Shown: positions 23,345 to 35,885, counted from the stretch's first letter. The stretch: DNA of 64,000 bases from Chamaecrista fasciculata (GCA_003254925.1 QANZ01050193.1:124001-188000), one strand, 5' to 3'. The notes: a model not told the origin generated them from the letters alone. Program-made: numbers and translations.

Positions 23345-23351
23345 AACTCTT

Positions 23352-25297
23352 GTATTTTTGTGAATTCGTAGTGGATTATTTTAACCCAAAAAAATAAAAT
23401 AAAATTTATTGTTGAGGCTTCTGAAAAAGAAGAGAAGACCATGAAATTGGGAGATTCTTGAAAATTGAAACTTTTTAAAATTGTTTTCTAAATATAAAAT
23501 ACTTTTTGACAATTATTCATAGATGACATAAGTCATTCTGGCCAAAAAAAANTTTATAATTAATTTAATTATTTTGTTAAAAATATTAACTAAAATTTAT
23601 CAAAGAATTTACGTAATTTGAAATTTTATTCACATTACACTTAATAATTAATATTAATAAAATTATATCTATTGTTAAATTTAAATCGATATTTTAATAA
23701 AAATATTAAAGTTATAATGATTATACTTTTACAAGAGTAAATTTTATAATATTATTTTTAAAAAATGAATTAAAGAATTTATTATTATATTTTAAATCAT
23801 AATTTACTAAAAGAACTCAATAACTTGCTAAAGAAATCAAGGACTAATATAAAAAAGGAAAGATTAAAATCTCATATTGGTCTCTTATATATGAACCAGA
23901 TTTTACTTTGGGTTTACATGATTTATTTTGATGATTTTTTACTTTTGATTCTAAACTATTGTATATGATTCTAAAATTATGAATTTATACAAAAAAATAA
24001 TAATTATGAATTTCTTTTAACGAATTCTTTTTATTTGATTAAAATTATTAACAAATAAGATTAAATTGAGTCTTAAAAGTAGATAATTCCTTTCATAATT
24101 AAAAAAGTGAAATTAGTTACTTGGTCATATATATCTCATTTAAAATTCGAATGTGACGAGTTCGAAATTACATATTAATTTTGATGAGTTATTTCATCGT
24201 TTGATTGAGATTGTCGACAAATGAATTCAAATCATACACCAAAAATAAAATTTATAGTTCAGAAATAAAAAAAATATGAAAATATAGAGGATCATTTTGA
24301 AATTAAAAAAGAAAGATAAAGGACCATAGTGAAATCTAGGCTATATATAAAGGACCAGAATGAGATTTTAATTTAAAAAAAAAAAGGAATAGTTAAAATG
24401 CGATTCACCCCATGGAATAGGCGTGTGTCTCCCTCTGCATGTACAACAGTAACACTAATATAGGTGTCACCACCGCCGGATAAGATGACTTTGTAAGCTT
24501 CACCTCATCCTCCGGCGACGCCTAAGCAAAGCACCACTCTATTTTTGGGATCTCAAGAAACAACCATTAAGGCTTAAGCTCATCTTAAACATGTAAATTA
24601 ATGATTTTTATACTTTTTTTTAGTTTTCTTACGAAGCCATTATTTTATTTTTCTTTTTTCTTAAAAAAATGTTAGATTTTTAGTGCTAATTTTTTCTTAT
24701 TGTATATGTCTCTCTCTCTCTCTCTCTCGAGTCTCAAGCTGTTAGCTCTCTATTGTTGAACGAACGAACAAATTAGCTGATTTGAACCAAAATGAGAGAG
24801 AGTACTTCTTACAGTAACCTTTGGCTTCCTCCATTCTCGTCTTTTTCTCCTTTCACGACTTGAACCCTCTTTCTCTCTCTCTGGCATTTCGTCTCTATTT
24901 TCTTCCCCAGGTTTTCCTTCTCTTTTCTGATTTAATCATTACCCTTTTTCTCTGCTTCAGAAATTCTTAGTTCTTACTAATTACGGATCCTCTTTTGTGT
25001 TTAGTATTACTATTATTTCTGCTTGATACCTGAAACAACAAGATCTATGTTCAATTCATCGCTTATTGTGAAATTATTTAGAATTTCTTCCTTGTGGGGT
25101 TTCTGTGCAGGTTAAACATGACAGCTAGTTAGTGATTTCAGAATGACCCCACCCATGTCATGATAACTTGGAATCGTTGGCACGCAAGAATAAGAAGCTA
25201 TACATACGCAACAACACTGCTTTTGTTCCTTCATTTTCTCAAGCAAATAATAGTATCTGGGAACCCCGAATATTCAAGATATAATAATAACAACAAT
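23352..25297. promoter_or_regulatory. Intergenic DNA, PP2C promoter and 5' leader
   Basis: 23352-24400 is very AT-rich, carries a single undetermined base at 23552, and has no gene. From 24400 the composition changes; 24440-24960 contains CT-rich tracts (for example 24712-24728 and 24869-24883) typical of plant leaders. CCCCAG/GTTTTCC near 24909 and TGTGCAG/GTT near 25110 suggest an intron in the 5' untranslated region of the PP2C gene, although the exact donor is not certain. Confidence 0.5.
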
Positions 25298-28200
25298 ATG
25301 GGTTATCTCAATTCAGTTTTGTCCTCTTCAACCCAGGTTCATGCAGCCGAAGATGCACCTGTGAGCGGTGGAGGCCTCAGGTCTACTTCTTTTTTTTAGC
25401 TTATCGATCTTTCTTTAGATCTAGCATAGGATTGAATGGCTGCTTTATTCATGCGTTTCATAGTTAATATTGCTAGTTAATCTCTTTTTGAATCGAATCT
25501 GTCATTTATATCCACGGTGTTATAATCCTCCTTATTGTGGTAATTTGCATATTCAGAAAAAATATGAATCGTGTGATTCATGCATGTGTTTTTAATGTAT
25601 TTACCATTAATGAGATTGTCTGGAATCTGGATTAGCCTCTGCCGATCCTGTTCGAGAAACCCTTGATGTGCATAATAGTATATAACAGTTCTGGTTTTGA
25701 GATTGTCCTTTTGTGTGTATCTTGCATGATTACTTGATAAAATGCGGAATAAAGTGGGATAAATGGCTTAAACTGTTACAGGAATTTGTCTTTTGAATAA
25801 TAGGTATTAGTACTATGACTGGTATTCCTGTGATTGGTTTAATTGGGAAGTTCCTTTATGGTTCATATTCCTGATTGGGTTCATCCTTGCAGTAGTCAGA
25901 TGAACCAAGTAGCTACAGTTTTTGTCCTATGGCCGTAAGGGACTTCTTACCTGATTCGTTTTATGTCCTAAAGCTTCCTACAATTGGATTCATTCCAATT
26001 AGTTAATGAGACCAAAGTCACCAGAAAAGGAAAAAGGAACGGAGAAAAGCTGAATGATGGCTGAAATTGTGTGCTTGATTAAACTTTTTCCTTGTCTCTT
26101 TGCCTTTTCCAGCAAGATTTGTTGATTTGTTTGCATAATGCTTTGTTGTCGAAGACCTTAACATGTGCACCTTTTGTACTTTTGTCCTTTGGTCAATTTC
26201 AGTTAAGCTATTGCGGTAAGCATATGACTTTTTATGTTCATAAAAAGTACGTGTAGGCGAGTGTTGATCAGCAATTTCAGCTAAAACGGCCAAAGTACTT
26301 GTCTCGTGTTTTGTTTCAGTTTTTGGTTATTGCTTGCTGTGTTTTGGCTCAATATCACTGATCTCCTGATATGTTCGATGCATTTTGCTTGTTTCACCGA
26401 CATGTATGTGTGCACGCAAGAGAGAGAAAGAGAGAAGCAATTAAAGTAAACTGTTGATCCATTCACATCTTTATTAATATGAAATAATTTTCGTAATAAT
26501 TTTGTTGATGGTAACCTTTGCTTTTGATTACTATCTAGATCACGTCAGCAGACAGTTCTTCTAAGTTTCCAAGGTCCTCATGTTTCTGTAATATTATTAA
26601 GATGGGCTTAACAAATGACACAGTTAAAGGTCCTTTTTGCGATCTTTCAATGTCTTAATAAACAAAAAAGGTTTAGCTAACATTTAAGGTAGCAATTGTC
26701 GTTATGTGAAATTGAATGTGTCGGATCTGTGTTTGAGTACATTCTGAATTTTGTTGTCACGTCCCCAAGCTTAATAAGCTGATGAATGCTGAAAATTTGT
26801 TATACATTTTTTATTTGAGCTGTAATTGACAAGATAAAACTTAAAATTCTGTGGCATTTCTTATTACTGCAATGCTCAAGAATGAGTCATATGAGATGAT
26901 TTTGGTGCTAAATTTGTTCTACTTGGATTTAACAGTCAGAATGGTAAGTTCAGTTATGGATATGCTAGCTCTCCTGGCAAGAGATCTTCAATGGAAGATT
27001 TTTTTGAGACAAGAATTGATGGTGTTGATGGAGAAATTGTTGGCCTTTTTGGAGTTTTTGATGGTATATATACTTCTCTTTTTTCTTTGTCTACTTGTAC
27101 TTTCACTTCTAATTTAGAGAATAATATCTGAAAATGCTGCCAATAGAATACTAATTTCTTTTTTGGAGTTTTTTTGTTAATATATTCCTATTACTGGAAT
27201 TTCCTTTTTTGTAATAATTGAAAGTTGCTTGTCCCATGTGACTGATTATGCCTAACGCAGATGATTGTATGCTTATTTATTTACTCATATACATAACCAG
27301 TTCATGGTTTTGTCCCCCATTTCCAGTCTTATCTAGTTTATTTTCTCAACTTACTCACATATAGAAGTAGATCTTGGATCATTTCAAGGTTTTCCTCTCT
27401 CCTACAACTTTTAGAATATTATGTGTGCATGAAGTAAATCCTTCTGAAGGTTGCCCATCTAATAAGATTTTCTATAGGAGCAATTTCCATATCCTTCAAC
27501 CTCCTCTTCTTAAATTCAACTTTTCCAGCTGAAAAGGATTGTGTCACTTTATGTTTGTCTTACTTCAATGATTTAGAGCCTCCCTTAATCCTTGTTATCG
27601 ATGATAATTTTTCAGGTGTCTGTCATTTCTTGTTTGACATGAGAACTTTATTTAAGCATGTCAGAACTATCTTTACTGTCTGGATTCAAATTTTGATATA
27701 TATAAAAACATATATATCCACTCAGAATGTTGAACTTAGCTGCAAGTTAGCTAGTTATAAGTTCAGGCCAAAAAAAAAAGTTAGCTAGTTATAAGCTTGA
27801 AAATCTTTCAGGTCATGGTGGTGCACGAGCTGCCGAGTATGTCAAGCAAAATCTCTTCAGTAATTTGATCAAACATCCCAATTTTATTTCTGACACGAAA
27901 TCAGCTATTGGTTTGTATCTTCTATCATTAGAAGCACTATCCTTTTGTTATGCTCTCTGCTGTGCAAACTCCAGAAAATAACTCAGTTTCTCCTGCCAAA
28001 TTTTTCTTTTCCACAGCTGATGCATATAATCATACCGATTCTGAATTTCTCAAATCAGAAAATACTCAAAACAGAGATGCCGGATCAACTGCTTCAACTG
28101 CCATCCTAGTTGGTGATCGTTTGCTTGTTGCAAATGTTGGGGACTCCCGCGCTGTTATATGCAGAGGTGGTAATGGTAAGTCTAGTAGCTCTCTCTACAC

Positions 28201-30455
28201 TTGTGCACATTCTTAACAACTTGCATATTACATAACTAAATCATGTCACTTAAATTTTAGCTGTGTGATAAATCAAAAGCTCATAACAAGGTTTTCTGGA
28301 AGATTCTATATCATACCAACTATAAGCAATTTGCATATTCCTAACTTCTCATTGTAGTTGCCTCTGCTTTCGTAGATCAAAAGTTTAGTTGTCTGTTCTG
28401 ACACAAAAATGTATCGGAATGTATAATAATTGTCTCAAGAGAGGAAGTTTACTGTCATTTTCTATCTTGCATATGATACTTATTTCATAATTTCTACAAT
28501 TTTGTCATAAATTTTATTTCTGATTTACAAGATTATGGAGTTTTAGACATTCAAGTGTGAGCAAACACTAAATTATGTCAGAACACCACATGAACATAAT
28601 GTACTGGCACATTTATTTTGAGTTTATTTGCTTATTTTCACAGTTTCTTTCTTTCTTTTTAATGATTTAACAATTTTGAGAATTCCTGACTTGCATCTTA
28701 GTTTCTGTTGAAAGGCATTTAAGTCGGAGGTCTACTTTTAGTCTTTTACCTTTCAGAAACATATATTAATAGCATTTATTGATGAGACATATAGCACAGG
28801 ATTCTTCTTCTTCTTTTTTTTTTGGAAACCACAGTGCATATGGTTTGAAGATATTAATGTTTTTAAAATTCTCAAAATTGCTCTTTTTTTTTATTTATCA
28901 AAGTCAATGGGATATATTAGTACACATGTAACGCAGTCAATTTCAACACTTGTAACTACTTCTGCCTTCCCACATTGAACTAGTACCTAATCTTCTACTC
29001 CCTTTTGTGTTTTCCTCTAGCCATTGCCGTATCTCGAGATCATAAGCCAGACCAAACTGATGAGAGGCAAAGGATTGAAAATGCAGGGGGTTTTGTTATG
29101 TGGGCTGGTAAAATCATCGTGTAGTTATTTTTAATGGTTTAATTTTAAATTTTTATCAGGTTTATCACCATTCAAAACTTTCAGGAACTTGGAGAGTTGG
29201 TGGAGTACTTGCTGTTTCTCGTGCATTTGGCGACAGACTCTTGAAGCAGTATGTTGTTGCTGATCCAGAAATTCGGGTATGTCTCTAAAATGCTGACATC
29301 CATTCTTGGACATACTTGTAGATTTATGTCAAGCATTATATAATATATAGGGTTAGTGTATGGTTAACATTCAAAACCATTCTATAATCGAGTCAATGAT
29401 TAAAGATTCTTTATGAAATGTTAATATGAAGAATAAAGACAAGATCGTAACCCACTTAACTCCCTGCACTTTGTGCATATAGCATGACAAAACGGTGTGT
29501 TAGTTCGCATTAAAATCTATGAGGTGAATGAAAGATAGATGTTAACAAAACGGTGTGTTAGTTCACAAATAAAATGTCAAGATTCTTTAGAAAGTACTTC
29601 TGGAAGTTCTTATTATTTGTCATTGTTGTTTCAACCCATAACTTTGCTGGATATAAAACTTTAAGAAATTTGCTTGCTGCATATAGTCACGAATCATTCA
29701 TGTATTTGTAATTGTATGTGTAATCAATGAATAATTATCATTTTAGGCTAACCAATAAGAATGGTGTTACTGTTACCTAAACAGGTCTCTAGATCCCAAT
29801 TAACACAAATTAATTGACCGATTACCTTTCTTCTCGTTGGCATGGCCTTAAACTTTAATTTTTCGTGCCTCCCATTTCCTTCTCTATATATTTCATCGAC
29901 AAAAATGGATGTGGCTTGCAGGAAGAAAAAGTTGATAGCTCTCTTGAGTTCCTTATATTGGCCAGTGATGGATTGTGGGATGTTGTCTCTAATGAGGTTT
30001 GCATTTTCCACTTCTTCCCACTTTTGTTTCATTGATAACTATTTTGAAAAGTATGAGTCAAATATTCATGTTATGGATTCTGAAGCTACTAAAGATCATT
30101 TCATGTTGAGACAAGCAATAGGCTGACACTGATGATATGGATTCTGAAAATCACTTTCCTTCGTTGAGAAAAGAGGGAGAAAATGGGAAAATATGAAGTC
30201 CCAAACAGAACTCACTTCTGTAAAATACATGGCTACAAAACAATCAAACTCTTAGTAATTCTTATCTTTTTACCTCAGGAAGCTGTTTCTATGATAAAAC
30301 CAATTGGGGATGCAGAGGAGGCAGCAAAGAGGCTGATGAATGAAGCATATCAAAGAGGTAGCTCTGACAATATCACCTGTGTTGTTGTTCGTTTCTTGAC
30401 GAACCAAGGCAGCGCTTCTTCTCGTAGTAGCTCGCGTCCTTCAGTAGAAGGTTAG
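25298..30455 (+). CDS. Protein phosphatase 2C, WIN2 / At5g10740 type
   Basis: The eight exons are 25298-25380, 26936-27063, 27812-27910, 28017-28175, 29021-29107, 29185-29276, 29922-29996 and 30279-30455, giving 299 residues. PPM-family motifs in order are RSSMED (44-49), FDGHGGA (69-75, metal-binding Asp and Gly), GSTASTAIL (127), ANVGDSRAV (142), SRDHKP (161), AVSRAFGD (195), ASDGLWD (230, metal-binding Asp) and [10 protein letters not shown] (269, metal-binding Asp). The enzyme should remove phosphate from Ser/Thr with Mn or Mg. Arabidopsis WIN2 binds the bacterial effector HopW1-1 and supports resistance; a similar role here is inferred. The C-terminus is about a dozen residues shorter than I recall for WIN2. 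The start [10 protein letters not shown] is the family start, although the same frame is open further upstream. Confidence 0.93.
27744..27795. repeat. A-tailed micro-insertion flanked by 18-bp direct repeats
   Basis: AAGTTAGCTAGTTATAAG is present at 27744-27761 and 27778-27795. The 16 bases between read TTCAGGCC followed by eight A. The repeat is perfect, which argues for a recent event. It lies in intron 2 of the PP2C gene, 17 bases before the splice acceptor at 27811. Confidence 0.75.
29487..29564. repeat. 20-bp direct repeat around a 38-bp segment in a PP2C intron
   Basis: ACAAAACGGTGTGTTAGTTC occurs at 29487-29506 and 29545-29564. The segment between is not A-tailed. It could be a small insertion with target duplication or a local tandem duplication that has diverged. 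Confidence 0.6.
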
Positions 30456-31410
30456 GACACTACTGATTATAAAAGATGGGATGTGATGAAAATCATCTTT
30501 AACAGTTCGTCATCATAGGTATTCCATGCAGCCGTGTACTATGTTGTTGCAAGAGTAGAAAGAACAATAATTAAACTCTTTATGGTCTTCTAGCATAGAG
30601 CTATATATATATATGCTTTTGTAGCAAGGTGAAGAAGAATATGTGTAAAGTGATTGCACATGCTGTATATGTGGTGTTGATGTTGTTGTTTTTTAGAAAG
30701 ATGAAGAAGAAAAGAAGAATCATGTGCTTGGTTGATGTTGTTGAAGTAATTCTTTTATCTGTCTTGTGTAACATTTTTGTTTTACATGATTCATCGTTTG
30801 TATCAAGTGTAGTAATTATAAATTTATAGTCTAATAAAAAACAAAATATTGATATCTTACTGCGAATATGTTGTCCACTTTGTATTCTGGATGTTAAATG
30901 AATCTGTGTTTTGTTATGGCTACTATGTTGAAACTACACAATGAGTTAAATGTATATGGATGCCAGATGAAGCAAAGAAACAGGGAGTGAAAGAACACTT
31001 TATATTCAACCTACACCTCTTTTTCCATTTAACGGGTGTAAACTGTAAAGACACTCATGCTTATGGACAATTTTATTTTATTTGCTTGTTATCAAATTTG
31101 TCAATAAAAATAATACGTAAAAATTTCATGTTGGTTCCTTAAGCCAAGTTTGAACCGTACCATGTGTATTGAAAAGATCTTGTTAGTAGAGGTAAAATAA
31201 ACTTGGGTGATTTCTACGTCTTAGGGAAGATTAGTTTCTAATTGTTGAATGGAGAATATCAGCTGATTTTTACGTAAAAAGAAATATAAACAGTGAGAGA
31301 GAGAGAAGAGAAAGAAAAAAAAATAATTAAGATTTTTTTAATAGTAAACTTGGACCAAAATTGGTTAGGAATTGATGGTGAAATAGGTGAAAATTTTTAA
31401 GGATCAAAAC

Positions 31411-31453
31411 AGAATATCAGAGGTTGGCCAAAAAAAAAAAAAGAATATTAGAG
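31411..31453. repeat. A-tailed micro-insertion flanked by 12-bp repeats
   Basis: AGAATATCAGAG (31411-31422) and AGAATATTAGAG (31442-31453) differ at one base. The 19 bases between read GTTGGCC followed by twelve A. Confidence 0.6.
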
Positions 31454-32550
31454 ACCAAAATTAAATTTATCTTATACTTTAGGATGACCAAAATAAACAT
31501 TTGATAAATGGACGGTGAATATAAGATGTATGAATGGACTTTTTTGTTTTTGTGTGTGCTTGGGAGGTCTGAAGCTGCACCAGGTCCACTGTTTCAATCA
31601 GGCTAAAATAGTTTTCTTTTTCCTAAAGAATTACTTAAATTTAATCTAGAATAACTTTTAATTCTTATACTTAATCTAGATTACTTTTCAATTTTTTTTA
31701 TATGTTTTTTACTTATTTATAGTAATATAAAAATTTCCTATATACAAGTACCATAAATTTAATTATTAAATGTTAAATTTATACTTTTATTCCTTTAATC
31801 TGTAATCAATAAATATATAATTATATATATATATACTGTATTTTACATAATAAAATTTTTAAATATACATAAATAAGAAAAAAGAGGTATCCTCCTATGC
31901 CGAGCCAAGCCAAATGACACCAAATTCAGCTCATCTAATTTGGTTTTCATTTATGTAACTCTACTTATTAAGATTTTTATTCAAAAAAATTTAGCTACAA
32001 TATTTAAATGCCACAAAATTAATTGTAAGTTTTATCCAATGATTAGCGTACCAATAATAATAATAATATTAATAATAATAATAATTTTTTACTACAAAAA
32101 TATATTTTTCGAAAAATATATACAAATATTAAAAATGTTTATTTAGTTTTCATAATTCAATATATTCTCCGAACAACAAATAAAATTGAAAAAGATTTCG
32201 CCCATGTATCAAAACTTGTGTACTATTTTGCACGTGATGATAACGTTCATCATCACGTACCATCATCGACCATAATGGCCATTAAAATGATTATTAAAGT
32301 AGATGGTCCAAACTCCAGACTCATCTTCTTCACACTTGACTTATGCAACCTTATCTATCGTAATAAGAATTATGAAAATTTTTATGCTCATAACATACGG
32401 GATTTTTGTTTTTTTGAGTTTTGTTTAATTTGGGTCTAAATAAAAACTCAATTAGTCTGCATGTATTAGGTTTTTTTAAAAAAAAAAAAAAAATACAAGT
32501 CTACAAGTATTAGTTATAATAGTGAATATTGATTTTAATATATAAAATTA

Positions 32551-32811
32551 GAGTAAACTAAAAATTTAGTCCTTGAAACATTACCGAACTGACAACTCAG
32601 TCCCTAAAAGATTAAAATGTACAATTTAGTTTCTTAAAGATCAAAACGATAACTAATCATTTTTATGGACTAAATAGTATACCATTTTAATCTTTCAAGG
32701 ACTAAAAAGTATATAATTTTTTCTTTCGAGAACTAAATTTTATATTTTAATTCTTTTAAGGATTGAGTTGTCAGCTCGGTGATCTTTTGGGATCAAATTG
32801 TTAGTTTACTC
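32551..32811. mobile_element. 261-bp MITE with 10-bp target duplication
   Basis: The left terminus GAGTAAACTAAAAATTTAG is mirrored at the right (reverse complement GAGTAAACTAACAATTTGA). Inside the ends the arms stay paired (GACAACTCAGTCC against TTGAGTTGTCAGC). TATAAAATTA directly flanks both ends (32541-32550 and 32812-32821). A 10-bp duplication suggests a Mutator-derived MITE. There is no coding capacity. Confidence 0.85.
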
Positions 32812-32862
32812 TATAAAATTATAATATTCTTATATTATTATATTTTGATAAAATGTTAACCC

Positions 32863-32911
32863 AAGTACATATTGAAATAGATTTCAGAAAAAAAAAGTAC
32901 ATATTGAAATA
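32863..32911. repeat. A-tailed micro-insertion flanked by 17-bp repeats
   Basis: AAGTACATATTGAAATA occurs at 32863-32879 and 32895-32911. The 15 bases between read GATTTCAG followed by seven A; some A could belong to the repeat. Confidence 0.7.
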
Positions 32912-33077
32912 ATTTAATTATATATTTATCTTTATTGTGATTTTTTGGTTGTTATAAATAAAAGATTTAATATAATCAAAAAATAAATAAAAACTTTTTT
33001 TAAAGTTTGAGTACAAATATGAGTACTCGACTACTTATAAAGTTTAGGAATAAACTTTGATTTTCATATGTGCTCAA

Positions 33078-33122
33078 AGTCTAGTATATTTTTTTGGCCA
33101 AAAAATAGAGTCTAGTATATTT
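33078..33122. repeat. A-rich micro-insertion flanked by 14-bp repeats
   Basis: AGTCTAGTATATTT occurs at 33078-33091 and 33109-33122. The 17 bases between read TTTTGGCC, six A and TAG. The GGCC-plus-A core is the same as at 27762 and 31423. Confidence 0.65.
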
Positions 33123-33966
33123 AGAGATGGATAACATATTCTAATTCATACTCTACATATTATTATTCCTATTTTCAATATAAAAAACACCACCAATTGT
33201 TAAGAATGGCATAATTAAGTATTTTTTCCCCTCGCAAATAATCATATTTGAGTTAGGGTTAATCACTGAACGTAGGTACGGCTTTCAATACAAATTCAAA
33301 TATAAATTTATTACTTTTGATGAAACTAGCTTATTCTGTAAGAAACAAGTTCAATTGGTGCTAAGGTGTTAATTACGGGAATATAGCTTGATTTTAAATA
33401 AAGCTACTTGTATTGTAAATTATATTGTATTTAACGTGTAATTAAAAAGATAAAGAATATCAAGCCTGAGTTGAATGGGCAGTCTGCATGCTAACATTGT
33501 CCTCCACCTGTTCCTCTTGCATTGTTTTTCACGATTTCTCAAATAATTAAGATACTTCATTTTAATAATTATAGGTATCTAATAAGATAATACTTCAACC
33601 ATCATTAATAACTAAACTAGAAAAAGAATTAACGTTCAGATTCACACTTTATCATACTTTACCATTCTCATAATTTAGTGGTCCATTCCTTCGGCTATAA
33701 GGATCAACTGACGTAAACGAGTTATATTCTTACACATGTCAAGCGTTAGGTTATTGATAGATAAATCTTTTCAAATAGTTTCTTAGATAATTTTCTTGGG
33801 TCTTTCTCTTCCCTTAGTTATAAGATTATCAAGCATTTGATCAACTCTATATTCTGGGGTCTTCATAAGTGTTATTTATATCTGAACCATGTAAGTCGTG
33901 TTTAAACCAATTTCACTATGATAGGTGATACCCCACTTCCTCTCTCATAATCCGTTTATTAAAAGG

Positions 33967-34110
33967 CAAAAGTATTCATTTCGTCCTCCAAACTTTACAC
34001 CTGCTGTCAATTTCGCCCCCAATCTTTTTTTGCTATCAATTTCGTCCCCAAACTTTACACATGCGGTCAATTTCATCCCTAATCTTTCACATTTGGATCA
34101 ATTTTATCCT
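33967..34110. repeat. Diverged tandem-like repeat, units about 40-50 bp
   Basis: The words TTTCGTCCTCCAAACTTTACACC, TTTCGCCCCCAATC, TTTCGTCCCCAAACTTTACACATG and TTTCATCCCTAATCTTTCAC follow each other. They look like copies of one unit of the common plant repeat with GTCCCC-AAACTTT words; the boundaries are unclear. Confidence 0.45.
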
Positions 34111-34768
34111 TTGCTCTTATTTTAACTAAATATTAATGACAAAATCTACGTGACCAACGATATATAATATAATGTAAAATTGATTAAAAAAAAAAAATTG
34201 ATAGCAGTCAACAGTAACACAGCGTAAGGGCTTACATAATGATGACGGAAAAAGGGACTTCAGTACTACTTCACATAACTATCATCTCACAACAGTCAAC
34301 AACCACCAACCATCCCTTCCTCATCCAAACTAATTACACTATTACACTCCCAATTTTTAATTAGTTTCCGCTTAAATTAATAATTAAACCCCCTTACGCA
34401 ATCCAATCCCGTTCCAGAATTTGATACCAGCTTTGCTTTGCTTTCTCTCCCAGAATCATGGAATCTCCTACTTTTGCATTTCTAACTAAAAAAAACTGCA
34501 CCAAAACTTCATATTCATATTCATATATATATTAAATAAAAAACTGGTGCATATTTATATGACTTCACACGGATGTTTAAACATGTTCCAGATGATCCAT
34601 GCAAGGAAGAAGGGATCTTCCATTTCCATGAGCAACAACAAAAAATATATACAACAATAATTAAACCCAAAACATCCATCTAATCGATCAAAGCTAATTA
34701 ACAACATGCTCTGTTACAGTGTTACCAGTGAGTGATCGAGTGAATCTCCGGTAACAATTCCGGCGGCT

Positions 34769-35885
34769 TCAACAGCTCGGAACGACGCCGTATCCTCCGA
34801 ATCGGTCCGCCTCCGATCGTTTCGCGAATCTCCCTTTGATTCTGGGCCTCGTTTCCGCATACGCCTTTCTCGATGCATACCGAATCGTCTTCTCGAACTT
34901 CCTGTTCTTCCTCTTCTCTCTGTACCTCAACACCCTCGCTTCTCTATCAGCTGCTGAAATCTGCACCGTCGGATTCTCCCCTCCCATCATCATCGCCTTA
35001 TTGCAGTAGCCATTCGATATCGCATTCGCATCCGGCACCACTCCTACTTCCATCGACGACGACGATACCTGAATCATAACAATAAGGATTTATTATTTCA
35101 GTTCAATTTCAAGATAACAAGATTCAACTCTCTTTTGTTAAATTAGGATAAACGAGATCTAAATTCTTATTTCTTACACTCTGGCTTAGACACTGGCTGC
35201 TATTGTAACCATAGGCGAAATTCTTGGACGCCGGCAAATCGATGTCGTAGTAGTGTTCATTCAGTGACGGAGCCGGCGTGCTCTTACTCTGAACCGGCAC
35301 GACTCCGTCAGTGCCGGAGCTGTTCTGTTCTTGCGATTCCACCTTCGGATCCACCGGTCCGAAGTCCAGATCCAGGCACGGTTCCATTTCCGGGAAAACA
35401 TACTCGCCGGAGTTCAGATCTGGACTCTCCACGGCCTTATTAGGGTTCGACGGATTCGGAAGCAACCACGAAGCCGCCTCTGCTTCCTCCCTGCTTACAT
35501 CAGCATCGTTGTCGGCATCGGAGAAGTAACGGTCGTCGAGGAAGTTGATTGCCGCGGCGGCGGTGGAGGAAGGGACTCCGGCGGCGGAGTGGACGGCGTC
35601 GTAGAACGGCGTGACGGGCACGCGCTCGTGACGTCGAGCGAGTGGATTAGCAGAGTGGATGTCACGGTCGCAAGTGACGCATAACGCGGCGGCGTCAGCC
35701 TTACAGGTGACATGTGCCGGCGCGTGCTCGCAAACTTCGCAAACCCAAACGCGCGCGTGGCGTGAAGCGAGCTTGTTAGCGGCATGGATTTTGGAGTCGC
35801 AGCCAAGGCAGAGAAAAGCAGAGTCGGCACGACAGAATATGGTGGCCGTGGCGGATTTGCAGGAATCACAAAGCTTGGACGCCAT
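34769..35885 (-). CDS. CONSTANS-like transcription regulator, two B-boxes and CCT domain
   Basis: The two exons are 35885-35178 and 35068-34769 (donor GTAAGA, acceptor ATTCAG, phase 0), giving 335 residues. B-box 1 is at residues 5-47 ([13 protein letters not shown]...CDSKIH) and B-box 2 at 48-90 ([13 protein letters not shown]...CDRDIH). The middle is acidic. The CCT domain at 277-319 ([20 protein letters not shown] onward) has the full basic pattern used for NF-Y or DNA contact. The tail GYGVVPSC is the usual end of CO-like group I. The [20 protein letters not shown] start resembles COL3/4/5 more than CO. Such proteins are nuclear, respond to light and the clock, and can be COP1 targets. 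The frame is open 79 codons further upstream, but MASKLCDSC is the family start. From memory the syntenic Arabidopsis gene is COL4 (At5g24930). Confidence 0.93.

Larger units (their letters stand above)
30456..34768. other. Intergenic DNA between the PP2C and CONSTANS-like genes
   Basis: About 30456-30840 is the likely PP2C 3' untranslated region (AATAAAAAAC near 30831). The rest is AT-rich with no gene. It holds three direct-repeat-flanked micro-insertions (31411-31453, 32863-32911, 33078-33122), a MITE (32551-32811) and a diverged array with units like TCGTCCCCAAACTTTACAC at 33970-34110. The 3' untranslated region of the CONSTANS-like gene reaches in from 34768. Confidence 0.5.

Noticed and set aside
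23552..23552. Possible eighth A-tailed insertion (CTGGCC + A8)
   Set aside because: An undetermined base follows the A-run and no flanking repeat can be read.
34180..34205. A-run between AATTGAT words
   Set aside because: The repeat is only 7-8 bases and there is no body other than A; chance is likely.
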